Assembly: GCA_022578965.1 (NCBI GenBank)
Contig: MU400515.1
Coordinates: forward strand, 1-64,000
Reading direction: 5' to 3'
DNA from: Xylaria sp. FL1777
Taxonomy: Eukaryota > Ascomycota > Sordariomycetes > Xylariales > Xylariaceae
DNA: 64,000 nucleotides
In this document: piece by piece, positions 1 to 12,720 of the stretch
Layout: each line of letters opens with the position of its first letter
Position numbering within the stretch: the stretch's first letter is position 1
The notes under the pieces: model-generated
The model's database searches: none
Told to the model about the DNA's origin: nothing
The model's input: only the letters and a program-made list of their open reading frames with translations
Program-made: the position numbers and the translations under genes

Positions 1-3000
1 TAAAATAAAAAATAAAAAACAACTAATTAATAAAAAAAAAAAACTAGTATAGCAAGTAATAATTAATTATTAATTATTAAACGTAATTATTATTACAAAT
101 AAATACTTTTTTATTTTACTAGTAATTATAAAAAAAAACATTAGCTAAACAAAATAGTTTATAATAGTTAATATTTTAAATAAATATTATGCTATTAAAA
201 TAATTAAAAAAAGAAAATAAAAAACTGCTATATAAACAATATATAAACTATATAAATATATAATTATGCTATAAAAACTATAAAATATATTAACTAGCTT
301 TTAATATATAATAATAACGATTTTATAGAAGTTTTTAAACAAGTTTATATTTATTTACTTAAATAATATTTTAATTTATTTTAAAACATTAAAAAAACAT
401 AAAAAATATATAATTTAAGTATTAAAAATATTTAAACAAGCAAAATTATAACTTAATACAAAAAAATATATATAGCATATATAAAAAATCGACTTTTTAA
501 AATTTATAATTATTTTAAAACAAATATAAATTTAATAATTAAAAATTAATACAGTATAAAACTAAAAAATATTTAATTTAGCTATTATTATAAACATATA
601 ATAAGCATTAAGATTTTTGAACTATGTTTAAATATTAATTTAAAACTTTAAAAAAATAGCATTTTACTTTACAAAGTATATAAAAAAAAAATACAAAAAA
701 AAATTCTTTTTAATTTTAAAAAAAGCTTAAAAAGCTTTTAAAAAACTAAAACTAAAAGTTATTTTTAACTTTATAGTTAAACTACTTAATCTACAAAAAA
801 AAAAAAAGCTAAAAATAAATACTTTAAATAGTATAATTACAAAAGTTTTAAAACAACTAAAAAACAACAAAAAATAACACTTAGTAGCTTATTATTTTAA
901 AGTACTATAAAACATAATATTATAATATTTTATATATAATAAAAAACTGCTTATAATTATTATAGCATTTAAAAAGTAAAAACTATTTTTTATAAAAACT
1001 ATAAAGCTAATTAAGATTTATTTAAATTATTAAAACTTAATAAAATTTATAACTACACAAAAAATTATTAAACAACATAAAAATTAAATAGTTTTTTTTT
1101 TTAAGTTTAACTTTAAAATATGTTATATTAAAAAAAAAAAAACATTTAAGCAAACATACTTAGTTAACAAAATTAAAAAGAATTTAAAGTTTTAAAAAAA
1201 AACATTTAAATATTATATCCTTAAAAAAATAAAAGCTTAAAAATTAAAATTATACTTAAAAACTTTATAAATATATAGCTATAATAAGCTTATAATTTAA
1301 AAAAGTTAGCATAACTATAAAAATATAAAAAATTAAAAAATAATAAGCTAATATATAAACCTAAAGTTTATTTACTAAAATTTTTACAAAATAAATTTAT
1401 TAAGAAATTTTATAAATACTTATTATATAAATACTAAAAAGCAACAAAAATAGTTTAATAATTATAAAAAAAATACAATTTTTTAAAACTATAAAACATA
1501 GTTAAATCTATTATAAAAAAGTGCAATATTTATAATAAAGCTAAAATAGCTTAATATAAGCTTTATAAACTATTATAACTTATATAAATACTTAAACAAA
1601 CATAATACATTATTGCTTAAGATTTTATTATAGTATTACTTTTATTAACTAATTTAATTATAAAAATATAATATAATAAAATATAAATTATTATTAATAA
1701 ACTTACTAAGTATGCTTATTTTTTATTGTTTAAAAAAAATATAACAGCTAAACAACTTATATATGCTTTTATACGCTAATATTTAAATAAGCATAAGCTA
1801 TTAAAGAAAATTATTTTAAACTAAAATAAATTGTTTACTTTTAAGTTTAAAACTAGCTTTTTTAAACTTATTAATATTAAACTAAAGTTTTTAATTGCTT
1901 ACTACTTATAAACAAATAAACAAATAAAAAAACTAAACTAAATATTAAAATAATATTTATAAAGTTATATTAATTACTAATAAAACAATTAAATAAAACT
2001 ATTACTAATAATATAGATTTTATATAATATATTAATAAATAAAAATATAAACATATTTTTGTATAAAGCTATTTATAAATAGCAAGCAATTATTAAAAAA
2101 CAAAAAAAAACATTAATAAAAGCACCTATTATTTTAATTATAATACTTTAAGCAAAAATTATTGCAATAAAAATCAAAACATTATAAGCTAAACTATAAC
2201 TATGCCTTTAATTTTTATAACAATAAATATTAATATATTATAATAAAAAACAAACTAAAGAACTAACTTTTAAAAAAAAAAACAAAGTTTATTTACTATA
2301 ATAAAAACAAAATGTAAACATTAATATTTTTTAAATTAAAACAAAACAACTAAGCAATAAATTAAAATTTAAAAAACTTAGCTTTTTTAAAATTAAAAAA
2401 GTTATTTTATTTATTAACTATAAACTATTATTACTAAAGAATATACAAATTTACCTTATTTTTTACATTTTTTTACTAAAACTAGCACTTATTAAAATAT
2501 TTATTAAAATATAACTAAAAATAAAAACAAATTAAAACGTTTATAAAGTTAAAAGTATACTAGATTTTTATTAAAATAACAATAATTTAAAGTATTTTAT
2601 TAAATAAAAAAAATACTTATATGCTAATAATACTTAAGAATTTAAAAAATACCTAAAAACTACTAAAGTAATTATAAATTAGTTTTACTGCTAATATTTT
2701 AACTGCTTAAAACTAAAAAAAAAAAATTAACTTCGAAAAAAACGCTTAAGAAATTTTAATTAAACTTAAACAAAGCAGCTTATATTACTTTAATTTGCTT
2801 TTTTTATTGTTTTTGTTTTTTTGCTAGCGCTTTTTGTTTTTTTTTAATGCGCTTTATTTTGTTTAGTTTATTTAAGAACTAAAGCTTTTGCTAAACTATT
2901 TTAATACTTTTTGCTTTTAAAAAACGTTTTTATATATAAAGCTAAGCTAACTTATTTAAAACAAAGTTAAAGCTATTTTAAGCTTGTTTTAATTTTTTTT

Positions 3001-3480
3001 AAACTAAAAATAACTATTACTTTGTTTGCTTTTTTTTTTTTAAAACAATAATATTTAAAAACTATATTATTAATTAAGTTAATTAAAACTTTTAATTTGT
3101 TATAAAAGCAACTAGTACGTACGCATTTAAAACAATAAAACATATTATTTATTATTTTGTATATTAATAACTAATTAAAGCAATAAAAGTAAAGTATAAC
3201 TTTATAACTAATAAAATTAATAAACAAAGCAAAAACAAGTTTTTGCTTTATTTTAAATAAGCAATTAGTTTTTTTAATGCGCTTTAATATTATAACATAC
3301 AAAAAAAAAAAAAAGGAAAAATACTTATAAAAAATTATTAAAACAACAATTTTAAAAAAAAAAGAAATAATATTACAAAATTAGCACTAAAGTAGCTTTT
3401 AAAGCAGCTTAATGCTTTTATATATACTTTGTACCTTTTTTTTTGCTAGCTAAAGCTAAAGTTACATAATAATTTATTTA

Positions 3481-3584
3481 GCTTATTAAACTTACAATAA
3501 TTTAAAGCTTATTAAACTTATAGTAATTTAAAGCTTACTAAGCTTATAGTAATTTAATACTTATTAAACTTATAGTAATTTAAA
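3481..3584. repeat. 26-bp tandem repeat, four copies
   Basis: Four consecutive 26-bp units start at 3481, 3507, 3533 and 3559, each of the form GCTTATTAAACTTATAGTAA followed by TTTAAA with a few substitutions. The differences are mostly transitions or A/T changes, consistent with point mutation after the array formed. It lies inside the AT-rich block, in no reading frame, so no function is proposed. Confidence 0.85.
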
Positions 3585-6449
3585 AAAAATTACTACTTTT
3601 TTTACCTTTTTTTTGTTTATATAATTATATATTTCTTATATTTAGTTATTTACTTAGTTCTAGTTTTTTAGCTATTAATTTTTTATAATTGCTAAGCACT
3701 AATATATTTATTACTTTTAATCTTTTAAGACTTCTGTTAATACATAGTAGTAAAAGTACTTTAAAAACTTCTTTAATAAACCACCGTTAAAAATTTTATT
3801 ATTACTTGCAAATTAAAACCTTAAAAGTAAACCTGTTATATTAATATATAACAAGTTTATTATAATTATAAGCATTATTTTATGATTTAATAAAAGCAAA
3901 AAACTAATTTGCAATAAAAACACATTAAAAAGCTTATAGCTGCTAACGTAAAGTTTAAAGTAGCAATAATTAAAAAAAAGCTTATTAAATATTTTAAGCG
4001 TAAATTTTTATTTAATACGTTTGCAAATATTTTTAATTTTATTAAAGATTAAATTAACTTTATAGCTTTTAGTAAAAAAGTTTATAAATGATATAAAAGT
4101 AAATAGCTTACTTAATAGCAAAATCTAAAAATAGATTTTAACTATTATAGCTTTATATATTAAACTAGCAAATTATGTAAAAATGCATATTAATTAGTTA
4201 AACTAGCTTAATGTAATACGTTTAGCTAAATTAAACTATAGTTATGCAAGTTTAATTAATTGCATTTTTAATGCTATTAGCTTATTAAGCTAAGCTAAAC
4301 TTGTTTTTAATTTTAATAAATTTATGCTATATAAAAAAAAGGTTTATAAAAAAGCAAAAAAAAAAAGCAATAAGTTTTTATAGCTTAATAATAATAAGGA
4401 TTTTTATATGCTTAAAGATTTAAACTTAAAAGATAAAAATTAAGGTTTTATTTTTATACTATTTTTTGCTTAGTTTTATTTGCTATTTAGCGCTAAAAAA
4501 TCATTTTTTTTTAAGCAGTTATTTTAACATTTATAACTAATTATTTTCAGTAGTATAAATTATTACTAAAGGAGTTATAAGTTTGTTTTGCATTTTACTA
4601 AATATATTAAAGTTTAAAAATTTTATTTTTTACTGTTAATATAAAAAAGGCAGCATTTTATAAGTTTTAATACTTAGTTTGGTTTTTTTTTTTTTTTTAA
4701 TATAGCTTATAATGCTTATTTGTTTTTTATTAGTTCTAAAATACTAATTTGCTTTTATAATGTTTAAGTATTAAGTATAAGTTATATTATATAGCTTATT
4801 AAAATAGTAAAAAAACAGGTTAATACTTTAATAGTAGTATTTTTTTTTTTATAATTGCTTTTTATATTTATAGCGTTTATATAAAATAAATAGCTTTAAT
4901 TAATGTTTACTTTTTTTTTTGTTTAATATTTTTAGTTAAGCTAATTATATTTTTTTAATAGTAACTTTTAGTAAAAAACTATATAATATATTTTAACTTA
5001 TTGCTTTTATTTAAGTTATTTACTTTATTAACTTTAACCTTTAATAACATTTAAACTAAATTTATTTATTTTTAAATAATATATGTTTTTTAAAATATTA
5101 TTTTTTATAGTAAAAAACTTTTTTTTATTTATACTTTAAGCTTAGCTACTTTAGCTTAATAATATTACTTTGTAAATTTATAGCTGCTTTTTTTTTGTTT
5201 ACTTTAATTAATATAACTTTTTATTTTATGTTATTATATAATTTTGCTTATATTTAGCAATAAAAACACATTATTTATTATATGTTAACTTTTTTTTAAT
5301 ATAAGTTTAAATAAATTACTTTTTTTGCTTGCTAGTTTTTTTTTAAAGTGCTTTTATTAACATAAAGCTTTAATAATATAATAAATGTATAAATATACTT
5401 TATGTTACTTTAGAATTTAAGAATATAGAAAATATTATGCGTTTTTTTAAATAACTACTACTACTTTTATAGTTTAATGCTTTAGCGCTTTTTTTAAAAC
5501 ACTTTTTTTTTTTAATATTATTATTTTTTAATATTATAGCTATATTTTAACTTTTTTTTATTTATAACATTGCATTTTAATTAACTAGTAAATTATATAT
5601 AAAACTATATAGATTTTTATTATTAAAGCTTTTTATTTTTTAATTATATATTATAGCTTTTTTTTATAGCTGTTTTTATAACTAATATAGTTATTTTACT
5701 ATATATATATTTAATATTTTTGCGCTATTACTTTAGTGCTAATTTATTTTTTATATTATTAGTTTTTTAGCTTATTGCTAGTTGCTATATATATATTTTT
5801 ACTTAAAATTTAATTTTTTACTTAACTTTTAATTTATAATTTTTTTTTTTTACTTTAAAAGCTATTATAACTATAGCTATTATAAAACTTTGTTTTATTA
5901 TTACTAAAGCAGCTAAAACTTTAATATTAAAAAGCATTAAAAGTAGCTAAGTTATAAAACTTTAAACTGTTAAATAGTTTATAGCTGCAAAAAATAAAGC
6001 AGCTAAAGCTATTTTAACTATAAAAAGTTGCTTTTATAAAAAAACTACTAATATAAAAAGTAATAATAGCAATAATAATAAAAATAATAAAAATTAAAGC
6101 AAGAAATATATTTTATAAGTGTTTATTAAATATGTAAACTTTAAAAAGCAACTTATATAAAATAATAAAAGAATTACTTTTTATATAACTAAAAATAATT
6201 TACATGCGTAATTTTTTATTTATAAGCTTAAAGCATAAATAAACAATAAAATTCTGATTTTAAAGCTTATTTATTATATATATTGTATTACTTAAAACTA
6301 ATAGCTTTAAAAAGCTATGCTAAAAGCTACTTAATTTTATACATAAGTAAAAACTATGCTAAAGCTAAATAAAAACATTTTTGCTAACTGCTTGCTATTA
6401 TAACTTATATTCTTTTTATAGCTAACTATATAAGCGCTACTATTTAGAA

Positions 6450-6830
6450 ATTGCGTTGTTTGATTTTTATTTAATACTGCTGCTTTTGCTGCTTGCGTTT
6501 TTGCTTGCTGCGCAAGCGTAGCTTTTTGTTATTTAGACTGCTTACTAACAGTTCTTAAACAGGTCTTCCTTAGGTTAGTCCTAGGGCTTTAGCATATTAG
6601 TAATGGTTTGCAATCCTATTCTTTGCGCGGTTACTAGCGCAGTTCTTTCCGGTAGGCAACCCTTCGGGCGGATGGTATTTTTGCCTGTTGAATTGTTGGC
6701 TTTCTGCTTGCGCGGCGTTTCTGTAGCAGCAACAGTACATAGTTAGCTTTAAGTTAGCTTTATTGCAAACTGCACAAAGCAATAAATAAAGGCGTTTTTA
6801 GCTAGCTTGTGCGCCTGCTTATTTATTATA
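6450..6830. other. Less-mutated patch inside the AT-rich block
   Basis: Base composition rises locally and GC, CG and TG dinucleotides reappear, in contrast to the flanks. On the minus strand an open frame of 61 codons (6782 to 6597) has a cysteine-bearing start (CAVC, then CCC) and ends in NHY. A second minus frame across the same bases is open for roughly as long and reads more like ordinary protein. I do not recognise either as a known transposon domain. The patch may be part of the ancestral repeat that escaped RIP, or a younger insertion. It is too short to call a gene. Confidence 0.4.
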
Positions 6831-7357
6831 TTAAATAGCTAATGATTTTTTTAAATTATGTAAAATCTAATTTTTTAAAAAGCGTATAAAAAATGCTAAA
6901 TAACTTTATTAATTTTAAAAAATATTTTAATAAGCTAATTTATTTAGCTATTATTTATAATTAGCGCTTTTTTGTTTATAACTTTATAATGCTAAATAAT
7001 ATTATGTTTTAAGTTTTTATAAAGTATATTATATATTATAAAAGCAAAATTAAGCTTTAAAAAAAAACAAGCAATATTAAAAAGGTTTTTTTATATAAAG
7101 TAAAGCTATATTAAGTTTTTAAAACTTTATAATTAGTAGCTAAGTTTAATTTAACTAATAATATAAGCTAAGTTTAATTATTATTTGTTATAAATACTAA
7201 TAATAATAAAAGTATAAACTTATTTCTTAGTTTTATAGTTAATTTTTAATATATATTAATTACTAAAAATAATAAAGATATTAAAAAGCAAGAAATATTT
7301 AAGGAACAAAATATTAAAATAGGCAAAAAAACAGCAAAAAGTAAAAAAAAACCAGGT

Positions 7358-7786
7358 TTTTATGTTTTTATAGTTAATAATAATAAAAAAGCTAAAAATT
7401 CTATAGTTAATAATAATAATAAAGCTAAAAATACTATAGTTAATATTAATAATAAAGTTAAAAATACTATAGTTAAAAATAATAATTAAGCTAAAAATAC
7501 TATAATTAATGCTAATAATAAAGTTAAAAATGCTGCAGTTAAAAATAATAATTAAGCTAAAAATACTATAGTTAATGCTAATAATAAAGTTAAAAATGCT
7601 ATAGTTAAAAATAATAATTAAACTAAGGATTTTATAGTTAAAAATAACAACAAAAATAAGAATTTTATAACTATAAATAATAATAAAAATAAGAATTTTA
7701 TAGCTTAAAACAATAATAAAGCTAAAGATTTTATAATAAAAAATAATAATAAAGCTAAAGATTTTGCAATTATAAATAATATTAAT
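7358..7786. repeat. 33-bp tandem repeat, about 13 copies
   Basis: Units begin at 7358, 7391, 7424, 7457, 7490, 7523, 7556, 7589, 7622, 7655, 7688, 7721 and 7754, an exact 33-bp spacing. The core reads GCTAAAAATACTATAGTTAA, then A/T-rich triplets. Because 33 is eleven codons and the units stay in register, it may be a mutated protein-coding repeat. The first copy is strongly degenerate and the last ones diverge. Several copies carry TAA where a CAA-to-TAA change would put it, which fits RIP. Confidence 0.85.
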
Positions 7787-9450
7787 TATTTAAATAATAA
7801 AAAAGTTCTTTTAATTACTAAGTTTAAAAGGCTTGCTTAAAAATAGTTTAAAAATAGAAATAATAATAAAAAAAATAATATTTTTAATTTAATTAACTAG
7901 CTATATTAAGTTTTTATAAAAAAGCTAGCTAATATAAAACTTATTAATTTATATGCTTTTAATAATAATAATAATAGTAATAATTTTTAACTAAATAAAA
8001 TAATATTAGCAAAGTATATATATATAATTAAACTAATAAAAAAGGATTTTTATGTTAATTATGCTTTTTATAAGTTTAATACACTAAAGCTAATAATAAA
8101 TAGTTTTTAAAAGTTTATATATAATAAAGCAAAATATAATTAAAAAAAAACTATAAAAACTTATTATAAAGCGTTTAAAGTTTTATTTATAAACTTTTAT
8201 GTTATAATATATATAAAAAAGCTAAATAAATATAACTTTAGTTTAAATTTATAAAATAGCAAAGTTTAAACTATTTTTTTTAGTTAAACTTTAGTTTTTT
8301 ACTATAGTTATTTTATAGTAAATATTTTAAAATATTTTAATTAACTTTTTTTAATACTTTAATAAATTTTATATAAAATAATAATATAAAAAAAATATTT
8401 TATAAAAAGTTTATAGCTTTAGTTTTATTATAAAGATTTTATAATAAATATTTATAGCATAAAATTACTTAAAAACATTTATTTTTATGCTTTAATTAAT
8501 AAAAATAATTATTGCGCGTAATAAATTATATAATATAATTAAAAGTTTAGTTAAGCTAGCTATAATTAAACTGCTTATTATTTAGGTTTATTAGTTAATA
8601 GCTTATAATATTTTGTATTTTTTTTTTTAATAAGCATTTAATTATGCTTTATTTTTATAATTTGCTTGCATAAATTTAAATAAGTAATTAGTTTATAAAT
8701 TATATAAAAAAATAAATGATTTATATTATAAACTGTTTTAAAACATGCTATAAAATTTTTTAAGTTAAAAGCTAAGCAAACAAACTAGCTTTTATTAAAC
8801 TTAATTAAGTATTAATAATGTTTTATATTAAAGCTATAAAATAGCTTAGTTAATATAAAAAAATAAAGCAATAAATAAATATATATATAATTAAATAATT
8901 TATATAAAGTATTAAAATTATATAGTACTTAATAATAAAAAAGTTATAAAAAAAGCTTTTATAATTAAAAAATATTGTTTTTATAATAGAAAAAATTTAA
9001 GCTATAAAACTATTTTTAAGTTTAAAAAAAAAATAAAAAATTAAAGCGTTTAAAAAAGCAGCTTAAAATTATTGCTAAAAATTAAACAAGTGTTATAAAT
9101 ACTATGCTATATAAAAGTAAGTCTTTAAATATAAAACAATAAAAGCTAATTAAACGCTATAATATAAGCTTTAAGGTTTAAAAGCATTATTGCTTACTAA
9201 TAACATTTTTAATATAAAACTAACTTTTATAAAAAAATTTTATACTTAAAATTAAGTTTTATATAGCTTTTTTTTTATATAATAGTATAAAAGAAATATT
9301 TTAATAAAAATAGGGCTACTTAAGAACTAATATAGCTTTTTATATTAAACTATAAAAAAGTAAGTTATAATTAAACATTTAATTTTGCCTAGTGTTATTA
9401 ATTTAGAAAAAACTATATTTATTACAGTATAATCCTAAAAACACTATAAC

Positions 9451-10541
9451 TTCATTAAATAATAAAGTTAGCAACCCTTTTAGCTTTAACGCCTAGGGTG
9501 CTATTATTACTAAAAAATACTAGGGTTTTTTAGGGGCACCATGGTGTTTATTTATAAAACTATACGTATCACAACTTTCCTACACTGGGGTGGCGCGCTA
9601 AGGTACCTACTAAGTGACCTCAGGGCTGTGCATGCACTATTTATACCGTAGTGTAAGTAAGTAGTGTACTCACTACCTCTGTCTGCATTTCCATCAAATT
9701 CAACCCATCCACCGTCTACCTAGGTAGTCCTTTATCATCCTGCCTACTGTACAATCACGGGCAGAAGACTCGGGCATTTCCCAAAGTACTCAGTAGCAAT
9801 GGAGGATCCGGCCCCATCAATGACATCGACGACGTCGGCGCTGAGCCTCACTTGACGAGTCTCCTGCTTCTCCACCTGCGGGGATTTTACGTTGGAACTG
9901 CACATCTACCCCATACTTCCAAGGTTCTCAGAAGCCCATACGCACATCTACCGGTACATATGTATGTGGACTGAGTCAGTAGTCTATACATACCTTCGTA
10001 CATGCTGTCCTGTAGATAGTGCCCTCGACCACACACACAGTTATCGGCAGACGCTACTGTATGTGGAGGGGCTGCTAAAGAGGCGTGCCGTCGATCGTCA
10101 TCGGCATACCTACATTGATCTATCTATCCTATTGATTGATAGTCCTAGCAAGCTTATCTGCTACAACACCACGACCTGACAGACAGGCTTTTCCCCCCCC
10201 TTTGCCTTGGCCCCGGAGCTCTCCTCCTGCTTCCCAGCATCGAAACAGCTTGAGGTCGTCCATCGAGGAGGGCGGACAGTCCTTTTTTTAAAGTTGGAAT
10301 ATTAAAAAATAGGCCCGCCCGTTGCCTCATCAAGCGTGTACATATATAACGTACTTACGCTCCATACTACATATAACGTCCGGCTGACTTTGCGCCAAGC
10401 CCAATTCGACCACTTCCTCGGCCTCGTTTAGTCCGAGACAAGCCCTAGACACTCGACGCGACGCCTAATTGCGTCAATTATCATTACTTGTCCAACCTGG
10501 TTGACCCTTTCGTACCTGCTGTGAGCCACGACAGCTTTCCA
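9451..10541. other. Transition zone and GUT2 upstream region
   Basis: Normal-composition DNA between the AT-rich block and GUT2. It has CCTAGGTAGT-type spacer motifs near 9,720, a C-run ending in CCCCT near 10,190 (possible stress-response element) and a pyrimidine-rich stretch before the start codon. Short open frames here (for example 9892-10179) are His/Tyr-rich, lack coding character and are not called. A promoter for GUT2 must lie here, but no single element is certain. Confidence 0.5.
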
Positions 10542-10560
10542 GGTGCTCTCGTCGAGCACC
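10542..10560 (+). promoter_or_regulatory. Perfect 7-bp hairpin just before the GUT2 start
   Basis: GGTGCTC (10542-10548) is followed by a 5-nt loop and its exact complement GAGCACC (10554-10560). The hairpin ends ten bases before the GUT2 ATG, so it would sit in the mRNA leader and could slow scanning ribosomes. The structure is seen in the sequence; a regulatory role is only inference. Confidence 0.35.
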
Positions 10561-10570
10561 CGCCGGCTTC

Positions 10571-12720
10571 ATGACGAGGTTTTCCAGAGGAACGCGCCTA
10601 TTGAGGCGTCTCGCGCTGCCCACCTCAGTCGCTGCCGTCGGTGGTGGTCTCCTCCTCTACTCCTACCGACCGCGCAACATCCCCGGCTTTGAGGGCCCTG
10701 CCGTGCCTCCTCCACTCTACGGCGCCGATGGCACATTCAAGCTTCCCCGCTTCCCCAAGGTGAAATCACGCGACGAGCAGCTTGCTGAATTACGGAAGAG
10801 CCGGTCGCAAGACGACGAGTATGACGTACTGGTCATCGGTGGTGGAGCCACTGGCGCCGGTGTTGCTCTGGATGCCGTCACGAGAGGCCTCAAGGTCGCC
10901 ATGGTCGAGCGCGATGACTTCAGCAGCGGCACTAGTAGCAAGAGTACCAAGCTCGTCCATGGTGGCGTGCGATACCTGGAAAAGGCCGTATGGAACCTTG
11001 ATTACGCGCAGTATGAATTGGTCAAGGAGGCCCTGAAAGAACGCAAGTACTTCTTGCAGACCGCCCCTCATCTGAGCATGTGGCTGCCTATCATGCTCCC
11101 TCTGGACAAGTGGTGGAAGGCTCCGTATTATTGGGCCGGCACCAAGTTTTACGATTTCCTCGCCGGTAGCGAGGGCATTGAGAGCTCATACTTCCTGACA
11201 AGGAGTAAGGCCCTCGACGCATTTCCCATGCTTAAACCCACCGATCTGGTAGGTGCTCTGGTCTACTACGATGGGGCGCACAATGATTCGCGCATGAACG
11301 TATCGCTTGCCATGACGGCTGCCTTGTACGGAGCCACAGTCGTCAACCACGCTGAGGTAACTGGTCTTATGAAGAACGACCAAGGGAAGCTCTGCGGTGC
11401 GACCGTCAGAGATCGTATACCTGAGCGTGGTGGTCGTAGTACTCAAGACATCACCGTCCGAGCTAAGTGCATCATTAACTGCACTGGTCCATTCACAGAT
11501 TCCATTCGGAAACTCGACGACCAGGATTGCAAGGAGATCGTAGCGCCAGCATCCGGCGTTCACGTCATCCTACCCGGTTACTACAGCCCGGCCAAGATGG
11601 GGCTCATTGACCCCTCGACTTCTGATGGCCGTGTTATCTTCTTTTTGCCATGGCAAGGCAATACCATCGCTGGTACAACTGATGAGTCTGCTACCATCAC
11701 TCAAAATCCTCTACCTGATGAGAAGTCCATCCAATGGATCCTAAACGAGATACGCCACTACCTAGCCCCCGAGATCCAGGTGCGCCGAGGCGATGTCCTG
11801 GCTGCGTGGTCCGGCCTACGGCCCTTGGTGAAGGACCCCAAGGCCAGCAACACCGAGTCTCTCGTACGCAACCATCTCATCGACATCTCTGCCTCCGGGC
11901 TCATAACCTGCGCCGGCGGAAAATGGACGACCTACCGGCAGATGGCGGAGGAGTGCGTTGACGCTGCCGTTAAAGAATTCAATCTCCCCACGAAACCTGT
12001 TCTCAACGCACCACGGGTCAGCGGCACCGAGGTCGTGGATGACGGAGCAATCCTCGACGGTAGCTGCCAGACGCACCACGTGCGCTTGATTGGTGCCCAC
12101 GGCTTCAGCAAGACGCTCTTCATCAATCTGATCCAGCACTTCGGCGTAGAGACCGAGGTTGCCAAGCACCTGACGGAGAGCTACGGTGACCGCGCCTGGA
12201 CGGTCGCGGCCATGTGCAAGCCCACTGACCTTCGCTTCCCCGCACGAGGCGAGCGCATCTCAAGGCTGTATCCATTCGTAGACGGTGAAATTCGGTACGC
12301 CATTAGTCACGAATACGCCCAGACAGCCGTGGACATACTGGCGCGTCGCACGCGTCTCGCATTTCTCAACGCCCAGGCGGCTCTAGAGTGTCTGCCTCGT
12401 ATCATCGACATCATGAGCCAGGAGCTCAAGTGGGATCGGAGGAGACAAGATCGCGAGTGGAAAGAGAGTACGTGACATAACATAACCTAAGACTTTTTCA
12501 ACTACCCAAGGGCACAGAACACACTTGCCCATACCTAACAGAATGCCAAAGCTAACCATTCGCATTACCACCAGCTGTCTCCTTCCTTGAGTCCATGGGC
12601 CTCCCGCAGCCGATGTTATCAGCAACGAGGGCAGACGTAGAGAAGGGCAAGCTGGACTTCAGCTCCTCTCTAGAATACACGATGTACTCTCGCCACGATA
12701 AGCCCCTTCTTGAGGAATAA
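10571..12720 (+). CDS. GUT2: FAD-dependent glycerol-3-phosphate dehydrogenase, mitochondrial
   Basis: Oxidises glycerol 3-phosphate to dihydroxyacetone phosphate and passes electrons to ubiquinone at the inner mitochondrial membrane (glycerol use, G3P shuttle). Two exons: 10571-12467 and 12575-12720, giving 680 residues. The intron has donor GTACGT, branch GCTAAC at 12551 and acceptor CAG. The N-terminus is Arg-rich (residues 1-13), then has a hydrophobic segment (about 14-31), as expected for a mitochondrial presequence plus anchor. The FAD-binding GGGATG motif is at 90-95 and the family signature SGTSSKSTKLVHGGVRYL at about 119-136. Without the second exon the frame would stop after KEST at 12475; the spliced end reads KETVSFLESMGL, matching the conserved Gut2 tail, and finishes KPLLEE. 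Length fits the family. Start chosen as the first ATG with a plausible presequence. Identity is very secure; the intron is strongly supported. Confidence 0.95.

Larger units (their letters stand above)
1..9450. repeat. AT-rich RIP-type block (degenerate repeats)
   Basis: This stretch is overwhelmingly A and T, with stop codons in every frame and no usable reading frame. Remaining G and C sit mostly in AGC/GCT contexts. By eye the mutations are strand-asymmetric. Roughly 1-2,770 and 7,000-8,500 are A-rich, keep CpA and have little TpG. Roughly 3,600-5,830 is T-rich, keeps TpG and has little CpA. This is the expected product of repeat-induced point mutation (C to T at CpA) acting on one strand over long tracts, so the block is read as dead transposons or other duplicated DNA; the family cannot be identified. 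The right edge is fairly sharp, between about 9,430 and 9,590, where normal base composition returns. The left edge lies outside the window. Confidence 0.85.

Noticed and set aside
7358..7786. 33-bp spaced repeats as a CRISPR array
   Set aside because: Units are contiguous with no unique spacers, and the genome is eukaryotic.
9892..10179. 95-codon plus frame upstream of GUT2
   Set aside because: Tyr/His-rich translation of spacer motifs, no family resemblance, no splice context.
10717..12169. Several antisense or shifted frames inside GUT2
   Set aside because: Shadows of the GC-rich coding sequence; the sense frame has all family motifs.
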